A program made the translations under genes and the position numbers. The notes beneath the pieces are model-generated. The model did no database searches. It had not been told where the DNA came from and worked only from the letters and a program-made list of their open reading frames with translations. DNA of 64,000 nucleotides from Flagellimonas pelagia (GTDB taxonomy: Bacteria > Bacteroidota > Bacteroidia > Flavobacteriales > Flavobacteriaceae): NCBI RefSeq assembly GCF_003584135.1, contig NZ_QXFI01000013.1:248001-312000 (forward strand), in the 5' to 3' direction. This document shows, piece after piece, positions 26,991 through 36,077 of the stretch; position 1 is the first letter of the stretch, and each line of letters opens with the position of its first letter.

Positions 26991-27596
26991 ATGTACGCCC
27001 GTCTTTTGAAAAGATGTTTTGACGCAATTGTAGCCTTCACTTTTTTAGTACTGGCATTGCCCCTTCTTATTTTATTGATCGTCCTACTTTTTGTGGCCAA
27101 TCATGGTAAACCATTTTTTTATCAAAATCGTCCAGGTAAAAACGGCAAAATATTCAAGATCATCAAGTTCAAAACAATGAACGATAAAACGGATGACCAA
27201 GGCAACCTTCTACCCAATAAAGATCGGATAACCAGAGTTGGAAACTTGGTGCGTAAATCCTCCTTGGATGAAATTCCTCAGCTTATTAATGTCTTGAAGG
27301 GGGATATGAGTCTTATTGGCCCCCGTCCCCTATTGGTGGACTATTTAGAATTGTATACCACAGAACAGGCAAGACGACACGAGGTGAGGCCAGGAATTAC
27401 CGGTTGGGCACAAGTCAATGGTAGAAATGCCATATCCTGGGAGCGTAAATTTGAACTGGACATCTGGTACGTGGACAATTTATCCTTAAAATTAGATCTT
27501 AAAATTTTATGGTTAACCTTTTTAAAAGTTGTTAAATCAGAAGGTATCTCTGCCTCGGCAGAAGTTACCATGGAACGTTTCACAGGAAGTGTTTAA
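26991..27596 (+). CDS. Initiating phosphosugar transferase (PglC-like monotopic)
   Basis: From the ATG at 26991 the protein is 201 residues, the short PglC-type length. A single N-terminal hydrophobic hairpin (AIVAFTFLVLALPLLILLIV) is followed by FKIIKFKTMND, the catalytic DE pair in SSLDEIPQLINVLKGDMS, and LIGPRPLLVDYLELY and RPGITGWAQVNGR. These enzymes move a sugar phosphate from UDP-sugar to undecaprenyl phosphate and start repeat-unit assembly. A frame start at 26961 would be TTG with ten extra residues and is not preferred. It lies 154 bases after the CapK-like gene. Confidence 0.93.
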   Translation: MYARLLKRCFDAIVAFTFLVLALPLLILLIVLLFVANHGKPFFYQNRPGKNGKIFKIIKFKTMNDKTDDQGNLLPNKDRITRVGNLVRKSSLDEIPQLINVLKGDMSLIGPRPLLVDYLELYTTEQARRHEVRPGITGWAQVNGRNAISWERKFELDIWYVDNLSLKLDLKILWLTFLKVVKSEGISASAEVTMERFTGSV

Positions 27597-27680
27597 AGCA
27601 AAAACTTGGTTATCTTGCATTCCTTTTAGAGTGACCTTTTGTTTGTGAAGCTCTAAATCATTGACAAAACAGCAATTTGT

Positions 27681-28316
27681 ATGGATTTTAACAACCTTTA
27701 TATCATTGGTGCTGGTGGTTTTGGGAGACAGCTCGAAAGCTATCTTGAACTGGTGCCGGATCAAAAAATAAATTGGAAACTTAAGGGTTATATTGATGAC
27801 AACCCCAATGCCCTTGAAGGTATGGGCTCCAGCTATGAGGTTCTTGGCAGCGTGGATAATTTCAATTTTCAGAAGAACGATATGGTTTTGCTTGCCATTG
27901 CAGATATCAAAACAAAGATCAAAATTGCGGAGATGCTTCGTGGCTCAGTTAAATTTTTCACCTTTGTTGCCGAAGGGGCATTGATCGGCAAGAACGTAAC
28001 TTTGCAAGAAGGTTGTATAATATGTCCCGGGGCCAAAATTGGCTCAAATGTGACATTGGGAGAATTTTGTTTGATCAATTTAGATACCATTGTTGGTCAT
28101 GATTCCATCATAGGGAAAAACAACTCCATAATGCCACATGTGGATATTGGTGGTGGATCTGTAATTGGAAATAATATTTTCATGGGAACCAAGGCCACGG
28201 TCTCCCCCAGATTGAATATAGTGGACAACACTAATTTAGGTGTAGGTTCAGTAATCATAAAAGATATTGTGGAACCTGGTACTTATTTTGGGGTACCGGC
28301 ACGTAGAATGCTTTAA
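27681..28316 (+). CDS. Sugar O/N-acetyltransferase of the PglD/NeuD family
   Basis: The 211-residue protein has a Rossmann-like N-terminal half opening NLYIIGAGGFGRQLES and a C-terminal left-handed beta-helix (EGCIICPGAKIGSNVTLGEF, VGHDSIIGKNNSIMPHVDIG). The histidine in VGHDS sits at the usual catalytic position. PglD acetylates UDP-4-amino sugars. No aminotransferase for such a sugar is present in the window, so O-acetylation is also possible. It is followed by the acyl carrier protein gene after 17 bases. Confidence 0.87.
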   Translation: MDFNNLYIIGAGGFGRQLESYLELVPDQKINWKLKGYIDDNPNALEGMGSSYEVLGSVDNFNFQKNDMVLLAIADIKTKIKIAEMLRGSVKFFTFVAEGALIGKNVTLQEGCIICPGAKIGSNVTLGEFCLINLDTIVGHDSIIGKNNSIMPHVDIGGGSVIGNNIFMGTKATVSPRLNIVDNTNLGVGSVIIKDIVEPGTYFGVPARRML

Positions 28317-28333
28317 AACATTAACCCTATATA

Positions 28334-28573
28334 ATGGAACAAAAAAATATAGAACTGCTCATAGAAGCTTTTTCCAATGCTTTGGAAATTCCAAAATCAT
28401 CCGTTGATGACAATTTGAAATACCAAGGAATACCGCAATGGGATTCCATTACCCATATGATTTTGATCAGTGAAATTGAAAATACCTTTCAAATAGAAAT
28501 TGATTCCGATGAGGTTTTGGAACTCAACAGTTTTTCAAAATCAAAGGAAATCCTCGGAAAATATAATCTTTGA
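28334..28573 (+). CDS. Acyl carrier protein
   Basis: The 79-residue protein is acidic and has the four-helix carrier-protein pattern. The phosphopantetheine serine is in PQWDSITHMILI, with isoleucine instead of the usual leucine after it. It is separate from the fatty-acid biosynthesis genes and is followed 21 bases later by a dedicated AMP ligase, so it likely carries an acyl or aminoacyl group for the glycan pathway. No fabD/fabF-type gene lies nearby. Confidence 0.9.
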   Translation: MEQKNIELLIEAFSNALEIPKSSVDDNLKYQGIPQWDSITHMILISEIENTFQIEIDSDEVLELNSFSKSKEILGKYNL

Positions 28574-28594
28574 ACAGTCCATAAAACAATTGAT

Positions 28595-29977
28595 ATGGAG
28601 AGTCTCTTGGAGCAAATGAAAAAGAATGTGCATTCCATTTTCTTGGATGCGACCACTGGCAAAACCTATCATTTGCAAGAGTTGCTACTGTCCATTCCGA
28701 AATTGGATGGAAAAAAACTGGTCTTTCTTTATTTAGGCAACGACATTCGGTCCACTTCAATATATTTAAGTTTTCTGGACACCGACCATGCAACTGTACT
28801 GCTCAGTGAATCATTGGATACTTCCCTAAAGGAAAATCTGGAATCGGAATATCGTCCTACCATCATTTTTGATTGTAAGAGGGACCATATCGATGGCTTT
28901 GAAAGCAAAACGGTTCCGTCGGACGCTTTTCAGACAAGTATTTTTATTGGTGACCACACTCCTACCACGGTGCATTCAAATTGCAAGGTATTACTTTCAA
29001 CTTCCGGCACAACAGGCTCTCCAAAATTTGTGAAGTTATCGGAAGAGAACTTATTACAAAATGCAAGGTCCATCTGTAACTATTTGCCGATAATCAAAGA
29101 CGATGTTACCCCATTAAACCTCCCTCTGTATTATTCTTATGGCCTATCTGTCCTGCATTCCAATGCAATCAATGGTGGGACAATAGTATGTGGTTTACCT
29201 GATATTTTGCAAAAAGAATTTTGGAACCAAATGGAATCTTTTGGTTTTACTTCCATTGCAGGAGTACCATATATCTATGAAATGCTCCGTAGAATTGGAT
29301 TTTTAAAGAAAGAACACCCACAGCTACGGTATATTACCCAGGCAGGTGGAAATTTAAGTCAAAATATTAAAAAGGAATTCAATACCTATTGTCTTGAACA
29401 TCACATTCATTTTTATGTAATGTATGGACAAACCGAAGCTACTGCCAGAATATCCTATGTACCCCCTCATTTACTTGAGGATAAAATAACTTCGATCGGA
29501 ATTCCCATAGAAAATGGTCGGCTTAGTTTGGATAAAGAAACCGGTGAGTTGCTCTATAAAGGGCCCAACGTATTTGGAGGTTATAGTGAGAAAAGAATGG
29601 ATCTCAACAAATGGGAACACATTGAATTTTTGCGGACAGGTGATCTAGCCGAACGTGATGAAGATGGTTTTTATTATATAAAAGGCCGACTCAAAAGATT
29701 TGTCAAAATTTTTGGAAACCGTGTTAATCTTGATGAAATTGAGCGATATTTAAAATCCTCCCTAAATATTGCCTTAGTGGCCTGCGTGGGTATTGAGGAC
29801 AAATTTATCCTGATTTCCCATTGTGAAGGGCATATTAAAGATGAGCAGATAAAATCAGGGCTTTTTGATAAATTCAAGATTCATCAGACTTCAATCAAAA
29901 TCCAACAAATTGAAGAAATGCCACTTACCAATAATGGCAAAATCAACTATAAAAAAATAACCGAGGATTTTAAATAG
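28595..29977 (+). CDS. AMP-dependent acyl/aminoacyl ligase (ANL superfamily)
   Basis: The 460-residue protein has the ATP loop LSTSGTTGSPKFVKLS, the YGQTEATARISY motif, LRTGDLAERDEDGFYYIKGR and FGNRVNLDEIE, and the C-terminal lysine in LTNNGKINYKKI. It would adenylate a carboxylate and load it on the carrier protein encoded 21 bases upstream. It belongs to the same superfamily as the two CapK-like proteins but to the classical AMP-binding branch. The substrate pocket cannot be read reliably by eye. It is the last gene of the run and is followed by a terminator. Confidence 0.88.
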   Translation: MESLLEQMKKNVHSIFLDATTGKTYHLQELLLSIPKLDGKKLVFLYLGNDIRSTSIYLSFLDTDHATVLLSESLDTSLKENLESEYRPTIIFDCKRDHIDGFESKTVPSDAFQTSIFIGDHTPTTVHSNCKVLLSTSGTTGSPKFVKLSEENLLQNARSICNYLPIIKDDVTPLNLPLYYSYGLSVLHSNAINGGTIVCGLPDILQKEFWNQMESFGFTSIAGVPYIYEMLRRIGFLKKEHPQLRYITQAGGNLSQNIKKEFNTYCLEHHIHFYVMYGQTEATARISYVPPHLLEDKITSIGIPIENGRLSLDKETGELLYKGPNVFGGYSEKRMDLNKWEHIEFLRTGDLAERDEDGFYYIKGRLKRFVKIFGNRVNLDEIERYLKSSLNIALVACVGIEDKFILISHCEGHIKDEQIKSGLFDKFKIHQTSIKIQQIEEMPLTNNGKINYKKITEDFK

Positions 29978-30105
29978 GTAGAAATTTATTTTTACCCTTT
30001 CGCTATTCACACAACTTGGCCAGCGAAATATTTCGCGATGTTTCTATTCAACTTATTTGTACAATTTTTCTTTTGTCTTCTTTTTAAAAAATAAGAATTG
30101 AAAAT

Positions 30106-30134
30106 AAAAAAGGGCGTAAAAAACACCCTTTTTT
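30106..30134. terminator. Intrinsic terminator between convergent genes
   Basis: AAAAAAGGGCGT pairs with ACACCCTTTTTT around a short A-rich loop, with one C-A mismatch. It lies between the AMP ligase gene and the convergent OmpA-type gene and has tracts suited to both strands. Confidence 0.75.
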
Positions 30135-30154
30135 ATGTATCCATCTAAATTGTT

Positions 30155-31327
30155 TCAGTCAAATTTCACCTCAAACTCGGATCTTCTGTTCTTGCTATGC
30201 TTTTCTTCGGTACAATAAACCCCATCTCCACATTCGTTGACCAATTGGGTCTCTCCGAAGGCCTCATGGTTTATCCTATCTTGGGAAATACCTTTGGACA
30301 CCACATATTCCACCGTCCTTTGCGCCCTTCTCTCGGATAGCCACTGATTGTATTCCTTGGTTCCCCTTGAATCGGTGTGGGCCGTAATCTTGATGTTCAA
30401 ATTAGGTTCACTTTCCATAATGGCAACCAACTGATCTAACAATTCCTTATCACGGGTAGTTAGATAAGATGAATTCAATTTGAAATACACATTCCCCAAA
30501 TCGTTGATCTTGCTCTGCAAAGTTGCCCTTCTTGCATCTTCGGCATCTTTCTTTGCTTTTTCTGCAGCAGCCAATTCAGCGGCTTCTTTTTCCCCTTGTA
30601 GTCGTTCGGCCAACAAACGTGCCTCCTCCTCTGCTTTCGCGATGGAATCCCGCACCTTTTGTTGTTCTTTTTCCATTTCTTGCAATAAGGCCAGTTTCTC
30701 CTCCCCTTTGCGTGATAGTCCTTTCTCTACCTCAAAACGATAAGCTACACCCATAGCATGTTGAATATGATTCGTGCCATTTTCTGTGCTCATGGCCCAT
30801 TTTCCCGTAGAGCTAAAATCAAGCCCCCAGTGGTCGGAAAACCATGTTCTGAAACCAATTACTGCGTTGTACGTACCTCTTCCCTGGTTGTTCGCATCTG
30901 TATACCCTGCACCGATACCAATGTAGGGATCAAAAAAACCTGTCTCACCAAGGATCATGTTCAAATCATAACTGACCCTAAAGTCCAACCCAAAGTAATC
31001 TATATCTTCAGGATTTACCACATTGTCAACAATCTTCCCTTCCTTGTATTTGTTGTAGGTCCCAATCGCCTCCAATCCAAGTCCATTCTTAAAATAGCGG
31101 CCCACACTAATCCTTGAGGGATAGGGAACCATGTTCCATCCTTCGCTAAGGTCAAAAAGCTCACCAAATTCGTCTCCCGAATCATCTACTATATTGGTTC
31201 CCAAGGTAACCAACCAGTAACTCTGCACAATACTGTCCTTTTTGGTAAGTTGCTCCACTTCTTGGGCAAAAAGTGATGACATAAAACATAATGACAAAAC
31301 TGCCATTGCAGGTTTTGAAATATTCAT
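30155..31327 (-). CDS. OmpA-family outer membrane protein with peptidoglycan-binding domain
   Basis: The 390-residue protein has a signal peptide (to about residue 22, SLFAQ), a beta-barrel of about 180 residues, an alanine/glutamate/lysine-rich helical linker at about 205-270 (EEEARLLAERLQGEKEAAE), and a C-terminal OmpA domain. In that domain KITAHTDSRGTKEYNQWLSE and RRAQRTVEYV hold the aspartate and arginine that bind diaminopimelate. It ties outer membrane to cell wall. A -7 box lies 27 bases upstream of the start. Confidence 0.92.
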   Translation of the reverse strand: MNISKPAMAVLSLCFMSSLFAQEVEQLTKKDSIVQSYWLVTLGTNIVDDSGDEFGELFDLSEGWNMVPYPSRISVGRYFKNGLGLEAIGTYNKYKEGKIVDNVVNPEDIDYFGLDFRVSYDLNMILGETGFFDPYIGIGAGYTDANNQGRGTYNAVIGFRTWFSDHWGLDFSSTGKWAMSTENGTNHIQHAMGVAYRFEVEKGLSRKGEEKLALLQEMEKEQQKVRDSIAKAEEEARLLAERLQGEKEAAELAAAEKAKKDAEDARRATLQSKINDLGNVYFKLNSSYLTTRDKELLDQLVAIMESEPNLNIKITAHTDSRGTKEYNQWLSERRAQRTVEYVVSKGISQDRINHEAFGETQLVNECGDGVYCTEEKHSKNRRSEFEVKFD

Positions 31328-31353
31328 GATATACGATTTGAGGTTATCGACAA

Positions 31354-31361
31354 CAAAGCTA
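31354..31361 (-). promoter_or_regulatory. -7 promoter element candidate for the OmpA-type gene
   Basis: The minus strand reads TAGCTTTG (TAnnTTTG), 27 bases upstream of the start codon at 31327. A TTG occurs 12 bases further upstream, too close for a canonical -33 box. Confidence 0.4.
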
Positions 31362-31441
31362 TACCAACCATACCAATAGGTAAAGTTTGAACTTTCAAGT
31401 GCGTTAATTTTCGATGAGAAGCAAGAAATATTTTTAAACCT

Positions 31442-31900
31442 CTAATTTTCAATCTTTTGAAAATCGAAGATTTTATCGATAATCGGCATTTTAAACAGAT
31501 AAAAGGGGTAATAGATGGGTTGGGTACTTATCTGTTCAACTTTTTCTTTTTCAATCAACTGTACTGCTATAGATACCCCTGTATCGGTCTCTTGGAGTTT
31601 TGAAAGCATTGGAACAACCTCCTTTCGTTCTTCACCCAAACATACCAAAATCAGCATATCCTTTGAAAAATCCACCATGGGAACGGGAAGCCCCGGTTTA
31701 CGGGTCATGTTTATCTTGGCATAGAATTTTTGAAGGGATTTTTGGTCTTGGATAATCCTAACCTCATAATCGGTTATCGTACTGAAATTATCTTGATCGA
31801 TCAAAACCAAATCTTTTATTTCTTGCCCCATTGGTTTTGATTCCTTCTGGGCTTTACAGGAAAGTAGACATATACAGGTTATGAAAAGGAAATATCGCAC
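31442..31900 (-). CDS. Lipoprotein of unknown function, possibly PrcB-like
   Basis: The preferred start is a GTG at 31900, one base after the bshA stop codon; it gives VRYFLFITCICLLSC, a compact lipoprotein signal with lipobox LLSC. Longer in-frame ATG starts would overlap bshA and place basic/proline residues before the signal. The mature part contains YEVRIIQDQKSLQKFYAKIN and VDFSKDMLILVCLGEE, a pattern like the PrcB-type small beta domain, but the match is only approximate. Placed directly behind bshA on one transcript. Role unknown. Confidence 0.7.
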   Translation of the reverse strand: MRYFLFITCICLLSCKAQKESKPMGQEIKDLVLIDQDNFSTITDYEVRIIQDQKSLQKFYAKINMTRKPGLPVPMVDFSKDMLILVCLGEERKEVVPMLSKLQETDTGVSIAVQLIEKEKVEQISTQPIYYPFYLFKMPIIDKIFDFQKIEN

Positions 31901-31901
31901 A

Positions 31902-33044
31902 TCAAAAGGTATTCTTGAAACGGGATTTGTAGGCCTTTTCATAAATTTCCTCGTAAAGGGGAAGTATGTTGACAATGTCAAACTTGGAGGCCACCTTGAA
32001 CGCATTGTCCTTGAATTTCTTCAGAACGGCATCATCCTTCAAAATTTCAATGGCCTTTGCGGCCATGGTCTCCACATCTCCCACATCGGCCAAATACCCG
32101 GAGACCCCATCAATATTGACCTCTGGAATACCACCGGTATTACTAGAAATAATGGCAACTTTGTTGATCATGGCTTCCAAAGCGGCCAGACCAAAACTCT
32201 CGGATTCCGAAGGCAACAAAAACAGGTCCGAGAAGCAAAGAATCCTATCAATTTCGTTACTATTGCCCAAAAACAATACCTTGTCTTTCAATCCAAGGTC
32301 CTCACACATTTTTTCGGCCCTCTCCTTTTCCGGTCCCTCACCTACCATGATCAATTTGGCAGGTACAGCTTTTTGTATCCTGTGAAATATTTTGATTACA
32401 TCAGGAATCCGCTTCACCTTTCTAAAATTACTGATATGGGTCACGATCCGTTCATTTTCCCTAGCCATCATGGATCTTTGGCAATCGGTGTATTCGGGGC
32501 GGTATTTGGAAATTTCTATAAAATTGGGAACCACTTCGATTTCCTTTTCTATATCGAACAATTCCATCGTGTCTTTTTTCAACGCTTCGGATACGGAAGT
32601 AACCACATCGGATTTATTGATACTAAAGGTAACAGCTGGTTTGTAAAATGGGTGCTTGCCCACCAAGGTGATATCGGTACCGTGAAGCGTAGTGATCATG
32701 GGGATGAAAATGCCAGATTCCTGAAGCATTTTCTTGGCCATATAGCCTGCATAGGCATGTGGAATGGCATAATGTACGTGCAACAGTTCTATATCGTACA
32801 TTTTAATGGTATCCACCAATTTGCTCGAGAGTGCCAACTCATAGGGCTGGTAATGAAAAAGTGGATATTCAGGCACATGCACTTCATGAAAATGGATGTT
32901 GTTTCCCAAGAGTTCCAAGCGCACCGGCTGTCTATAAGTCACAAAATGGACTTCATGGCCTCTCTCTGCAAGGGCAATTCCCAATTCCGTGGCCACCACT
33001 CCACTACCACCAAAAGTCGGGTAACAAACAATCGCAATTTTCAT
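31902..33044 (-). CDS. bshA: N-acetyl-alpha-D-glucosaminyl L-malate synthase
   Basis: The 380-residue GT4 enzyme opens with IAIVCYPTFGGSGVVATELG and has HYAIPHAYAGYMAK and TTLHGTDITLVGKHPFYKP, the hallmark segments of BshA. The donor site is SESESFGLAALEAM. BshA joins UDP-GlcNAc and L-malate in the first step of bacillithiol synthesis, a thiol used by Bacteroidota and Firmicutes. The bshB and bshC genes are not in the window. It is followed at once by the small lipoprotein gene. Confidence 0.96.
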   Translation of the reverse strand: MKIAIVCYPTFGGSGVVATELGIALAERGHEVHFVTYRQPVRLELLGNNIHFHEVHVPEYPLFHYQPYELALSSKLVDTIKMYDIELLHVHYAIPHAYAGYMAKKMLQESGIFIPMITTLHGTDITLVGKHPFYKPAVTFSINKSDVVTSVSEALKKDTMELFDIEKEIEVVPNFIEISKYRPEYTDCQRSMMARENERIVTHISNFRKVKRIPDVIKIFHRIQKAVPAKLIMVGEGPEKERAEKMCEDLGLKDKVLFLGNSNEIDRILCFSDLFLLPSESESFGLAALEAMINKVAIISSNTGGIPEVNIDGVSGYLADVGDVETMAAKAIEILKDDAVLKKFKDNAFKVASKFDIVNILPLYEEIYEKAYKSRFKNTF

Positions 33045-33073
33045 AAAAACAAATCTAAGGCAATAATCCGTGC

Positions 33074-35986
33074 CTAGTTAATAATGGAATCATAAATAAC
33101 CTGTTGTATCCGTGTCCGCAATGCTGAACTGACCAACAAGTTATTGGCAGCAGACGGATACGTCCTGTTCGACAAAAACACGTATACAATCTCGGCATCT
33201 GGATCGGCCCATGTATAAGTTCCCGTAAAACCACTATGGCCAAAGCTCTTGCTCGAAACACATCCACAGGTCGGTCCTTTTTCCTCCAATTGGGGCTTGT
33301 CAAAACCCACTCCCCTTCGTACATTTTTATTGCAGAAATAGCAAGTGTTGAATTTTTTAATGGTCCGTTCGTTCAAAAACTGTTCACCACCGTAATATCC
33401 ACCCTGCAGGTACATCTGCATAATTATTGCCACTTCATTGGCTGTACTGAAAAGTCCTGCATGTCCCCCAACACCACCCAGCATGGCCGCTCCCATGTCA
33501 TGCACATAACCCTGTATCCGCTGATATCTGAAATAGTCGTCCTCTTCGGTGGGAACTATCTCATCCACCTGAAATTTTTTCAAGGGATTGAAAGTAGTCC
33601 GCTGAAGCCCCATCGGTTTATAGAAAAACTCGTCGACCAATTCATCAATGGGCCGTTGATAGGTCTTCTCAATATATTCCTTGAAAATGTAATATCCCAC
33701 ATCACTGTACCGGTAGCGATTAGACTTTAAAGTCTGTCTTCCAATCCTGTTGTATATGGAATCCTTGTAAGACCGCGTGAGGTACAAATGATCGGCCACT
33801 TTATACGGAAATGCCTCTGATGGATTGTTCCTGTAAAATTCTGTTGAAGGCTTTCTATCCTTGGTCAGGGTATCCAGATAAAAAGCAATCCAAGAAGGTA
33901 ATCTGCCATAATGGGACAGTGCCTTTAAAACCGTTACATCCTTGAGCTCTGTGTCCGCATATTCCGGTATCAAATCCTTAAAAGTGTCATTTAGGGCAAT
34001 CTTCCCCTCTTCTTCCATCTTCATGATCATGGGCAGGGTGCTCAAAATCTTGGTCAACGATGCCAGGTCATAAATAGATTCGGAGGTAATATGCTCTTCG
34101 GAATCATAGGTAGGTTTACCAAAATTTTTGTCATAGATGACCTTCCCTCTTCTGGCCACCAAAACCTGGGCGCCAGGATACATCAACGAATCAATGCCGT
34201 GCTGCACCAACGTATCCACCATGGCCAACCCTTCCGAACTCATCCCTACCCGTTCCGGTATGCTGTATCCCAACCTTTGAATCGATTTCATTTCCAATCC
34301 GGTACCCACAGGTAATTCAGTATGGGCGGAAACGGGTAATTTACCTGTGGTTCCGATGGCGCCGAAAATCACTTCTGCGGCATTTTCTTGGGCAATGTCA
34401 CTATTTTGATAGGCTACCACCACGCCATCCATAGCATCCAAATTGGGTACATCCAAAAGCGCATAGGGTTTGGTGAAAAGGGTAAGAATAGTGTTGCTGG
34501 TCCTTAAGTGCGATATTTCTTCCAGCCAATATAACTCGTTCTGAGAAAACTTATATCCCTTCCATGGGCTGGCATTACTCTTATGAAAACCGATGATGAC
34601 CAAGTTGTAGTTTGCAAGTTCCGTTTTGTATTCTGAGATACTTTTGGCATCAATTTCCGTAACCTTGAAATATTTGTTCAATGATTTCAAAAAAACGGAA
34701 CCGGAATCATCACCAAAATGTACGTAGGCAATTTTCTTGTTATCCAGTTTCTTGATGGGCATCAATGAAAAATTATTTTTGGCCACCGTGATGGCTCCTT
34801 CTATGGCCTCTTCGTAAAGCACGTCGTTTTCAATGGAATTCAGGTCCTCGTATAGGTTTTCCAGAGGTACGGGGTGATAATCGTTCAACCCTACCTTGTA
34901 CTTCGCTTTCAATATTTTCTTTACGGAAAGGGCCAACCGTTCCTCAGAGATGACTCCCTTGTTGTAGGCCTCCATCAACTTTCCTTTGGCCTTATCCACA
35001 TCTTCGGGCATCAGGAGCACATCGTTACCGGCCAAAAAAGCCTGCAATTCCACTTCCCCATCGGGAGCAAATTGAGAAACAGCCTTCATGTTCAGGGCAT
35101 CGGTGAAAATCAACCCCTGGAAACCCAATTCGTTCTGTAATAAATCCGTGACAATGACTTTGGACAAGGTGGAAGGGTGTCCTTCCCTACTCTCCAAGGC
35201 TGGAACATCCAAATGGGCAATCATTACTGAACTTAAACCATTTTCCATGGCTCTTTTAAAGGGAAAGAGTTCGATGGAATCCAGTTCTTCCTTAAAAGAA
35301 TCAATAATGGGTAAGGCTTTGTGGGAATCCGTTTCGGTATCGCCATGGCCAGGGAAATGTTTTCCGCAGGACAACACCCCAGCGGCTTCCATTCCTTTTA
35401 GGAAGGCTATTCCTTTTTGAGCTACATTTTTCGGGTCTTCTCCAAAAGAACGATTTCCAATGATGGGATTTCGCGGATTGTTGTTCACATCCAGATCAGG
35501 AGCAAAATTGATATGCACCCCTAATCGCTTGGCGTGTTTTCCAATTTGATGCCCCACCTTTTCCACAATCGTACTATCCTGAATAGCCCCGAGGGTCATA
35601 TTCCATGGAAAGGCATAGGTGGAGTCGAGTCGCATGGCCATGCCCCATTCCGCATCGGTTCCGATAAGCAAGGGAACCTTGGACTCGGATTGATAGGCAT
35701 TGGTCAATTTAGCTTGGGCAGTTGGTGTTCCACTTGAGAATATTACCCCACCGATACCTTCTTGCTTCACCAGGTTCTTGATTCTATCCGTAGCAGCTTT
35801 ATCCTGATTGGAAGCAATACTGACCATGAACAACTGCCCTACCCGTTCTTGCAGGGACATGGCATTGTATTGGCTTTCCACCCAAGTATGTTGGGCCATG
35901 GAATCCTTGGTAACCAATGGATCTATTTGGCCAAAAACTGGAATACAAATGAATAGGAATAGGGGAAAGTAGAGGTTTATCCGCAT
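33074..35986 (-). CDS. GH3 beta-N-acetylglucosaminidase fused to a serine beta-lactamase-like domain
   Basis: This 970-residue protein has a signal peptide (ending PVFGQ). The N-terminal GH3 domain carries the NagZ signature KHFPGHGDTETDSH with the histidine-aspartate acid/base pair, and the nucleophile in FTDALNMKAV. A GH3 C-terminal domain follows, at about residues 390-560. The last third is a class C beta-lactamase/esterase-type domain with SLTK as S-x-x-K, YSD as the Y-x-N equivalent and HSGFTG as the third motif. The fusion is known in Bacteroidota and suggests joint turnover of muropeptide sugars and peptides. Located 29 bases upstream of bshA, same strand. Confidence 0.93.
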   Translation of the reverse strand: MRINLYFPLFLFICIPVFGQIDPLVTKDSMAQHTWVESQYNAMSLQERVGQLFMVSIASNQDKAATDRIKNLVKQEGIGGVIFSSGTPTAQAKLTNAYQSESKVPLLIGTDAEWGMAMRLDSTYAFPWNMTLGAIQDSTIVEKVGHQIGKHAKRLGVHINFAPDLDVNNNPRNPIIGNRSFGEDPKNVAQKGIAFLKGMEAAGVLSCGKHFPGHGDTETDSHKALPIIDSFKEELDSIELFPFKRAMENGLSSVMIAHLDVPALESREGHPSTLSKVIVTDLLQNELGFQGLIFTDALNMKAVSQFAPDGEVELQAFLAGNDVLLMPEDVDKAKGKLMEAYNKGVISEERLALSVKKILKAKYKVGLNDYHPVPLENLYEDLNSIENDVLYEEAIEGAITVAKNNFSLMPIKKLDNKKIAYVHFGDDSGSVFLKSLNKYFKVTEIDAKSISEYKTELANYNLVIIGFHKSNASPWKGYKFSQNELYWLEEISHLRTSNTILTLFTKPYALLDVPNLDAMDGVVVAYQNSDIAQENAAEVIFGAIGTTGKLPVSAHTELPVGTGLEMKSIQRLGYSIPERVGMSSEGLAMVDTLVQHGIDSLMYPGAQVLVARRGKVIYDKNFGKPTYDSEEHITSESIYDLASLTKILSTLPMIMKMEEEGKIALNDTFKDLIPEYADTELKDVTVLKALSHYGRLPSWIAFYLDTLTKDRKPSTEFYRNNPSEAFPYKVADHLYLTRSYKDSIYNRIGRQTLKSNRYRYSDVGYYIFKEYIEKTYQRPIDELVDEFFYKPMGLQRTTFNPLKKFQVDEIVPTEEDDYFRYQRIQGYVHDMGAAMLGGVGGHAGLFSTANEVAIIMQMYLQGGYYGGEQFLNERTIKKFNTCYFCNKNVRRGVGFDKPQLEEKGPTCGCVSSKSFGHSGFTGTYTWADPDAEIVYVFLSNRTYPSAANNLLVSSALRTRIQQVIYDSIIN

Positions 35987-36077
35987 AAATACCTTGTCTA
36001 AGACATGAACTTATTGCTGATAAAAATATTGCATTTGGTCGAGGAATGCACAGAAATTAAGATAATTTAAGAACTCC

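Noticed and set aside
31881-33077. Long plus-strand open frame of about 398 codons
   Set aside because: It lies antisense to bshA, whose protein shows strong family motifs; the plus-strand translation is His/Phe-rich without domains and is a coding shadow.
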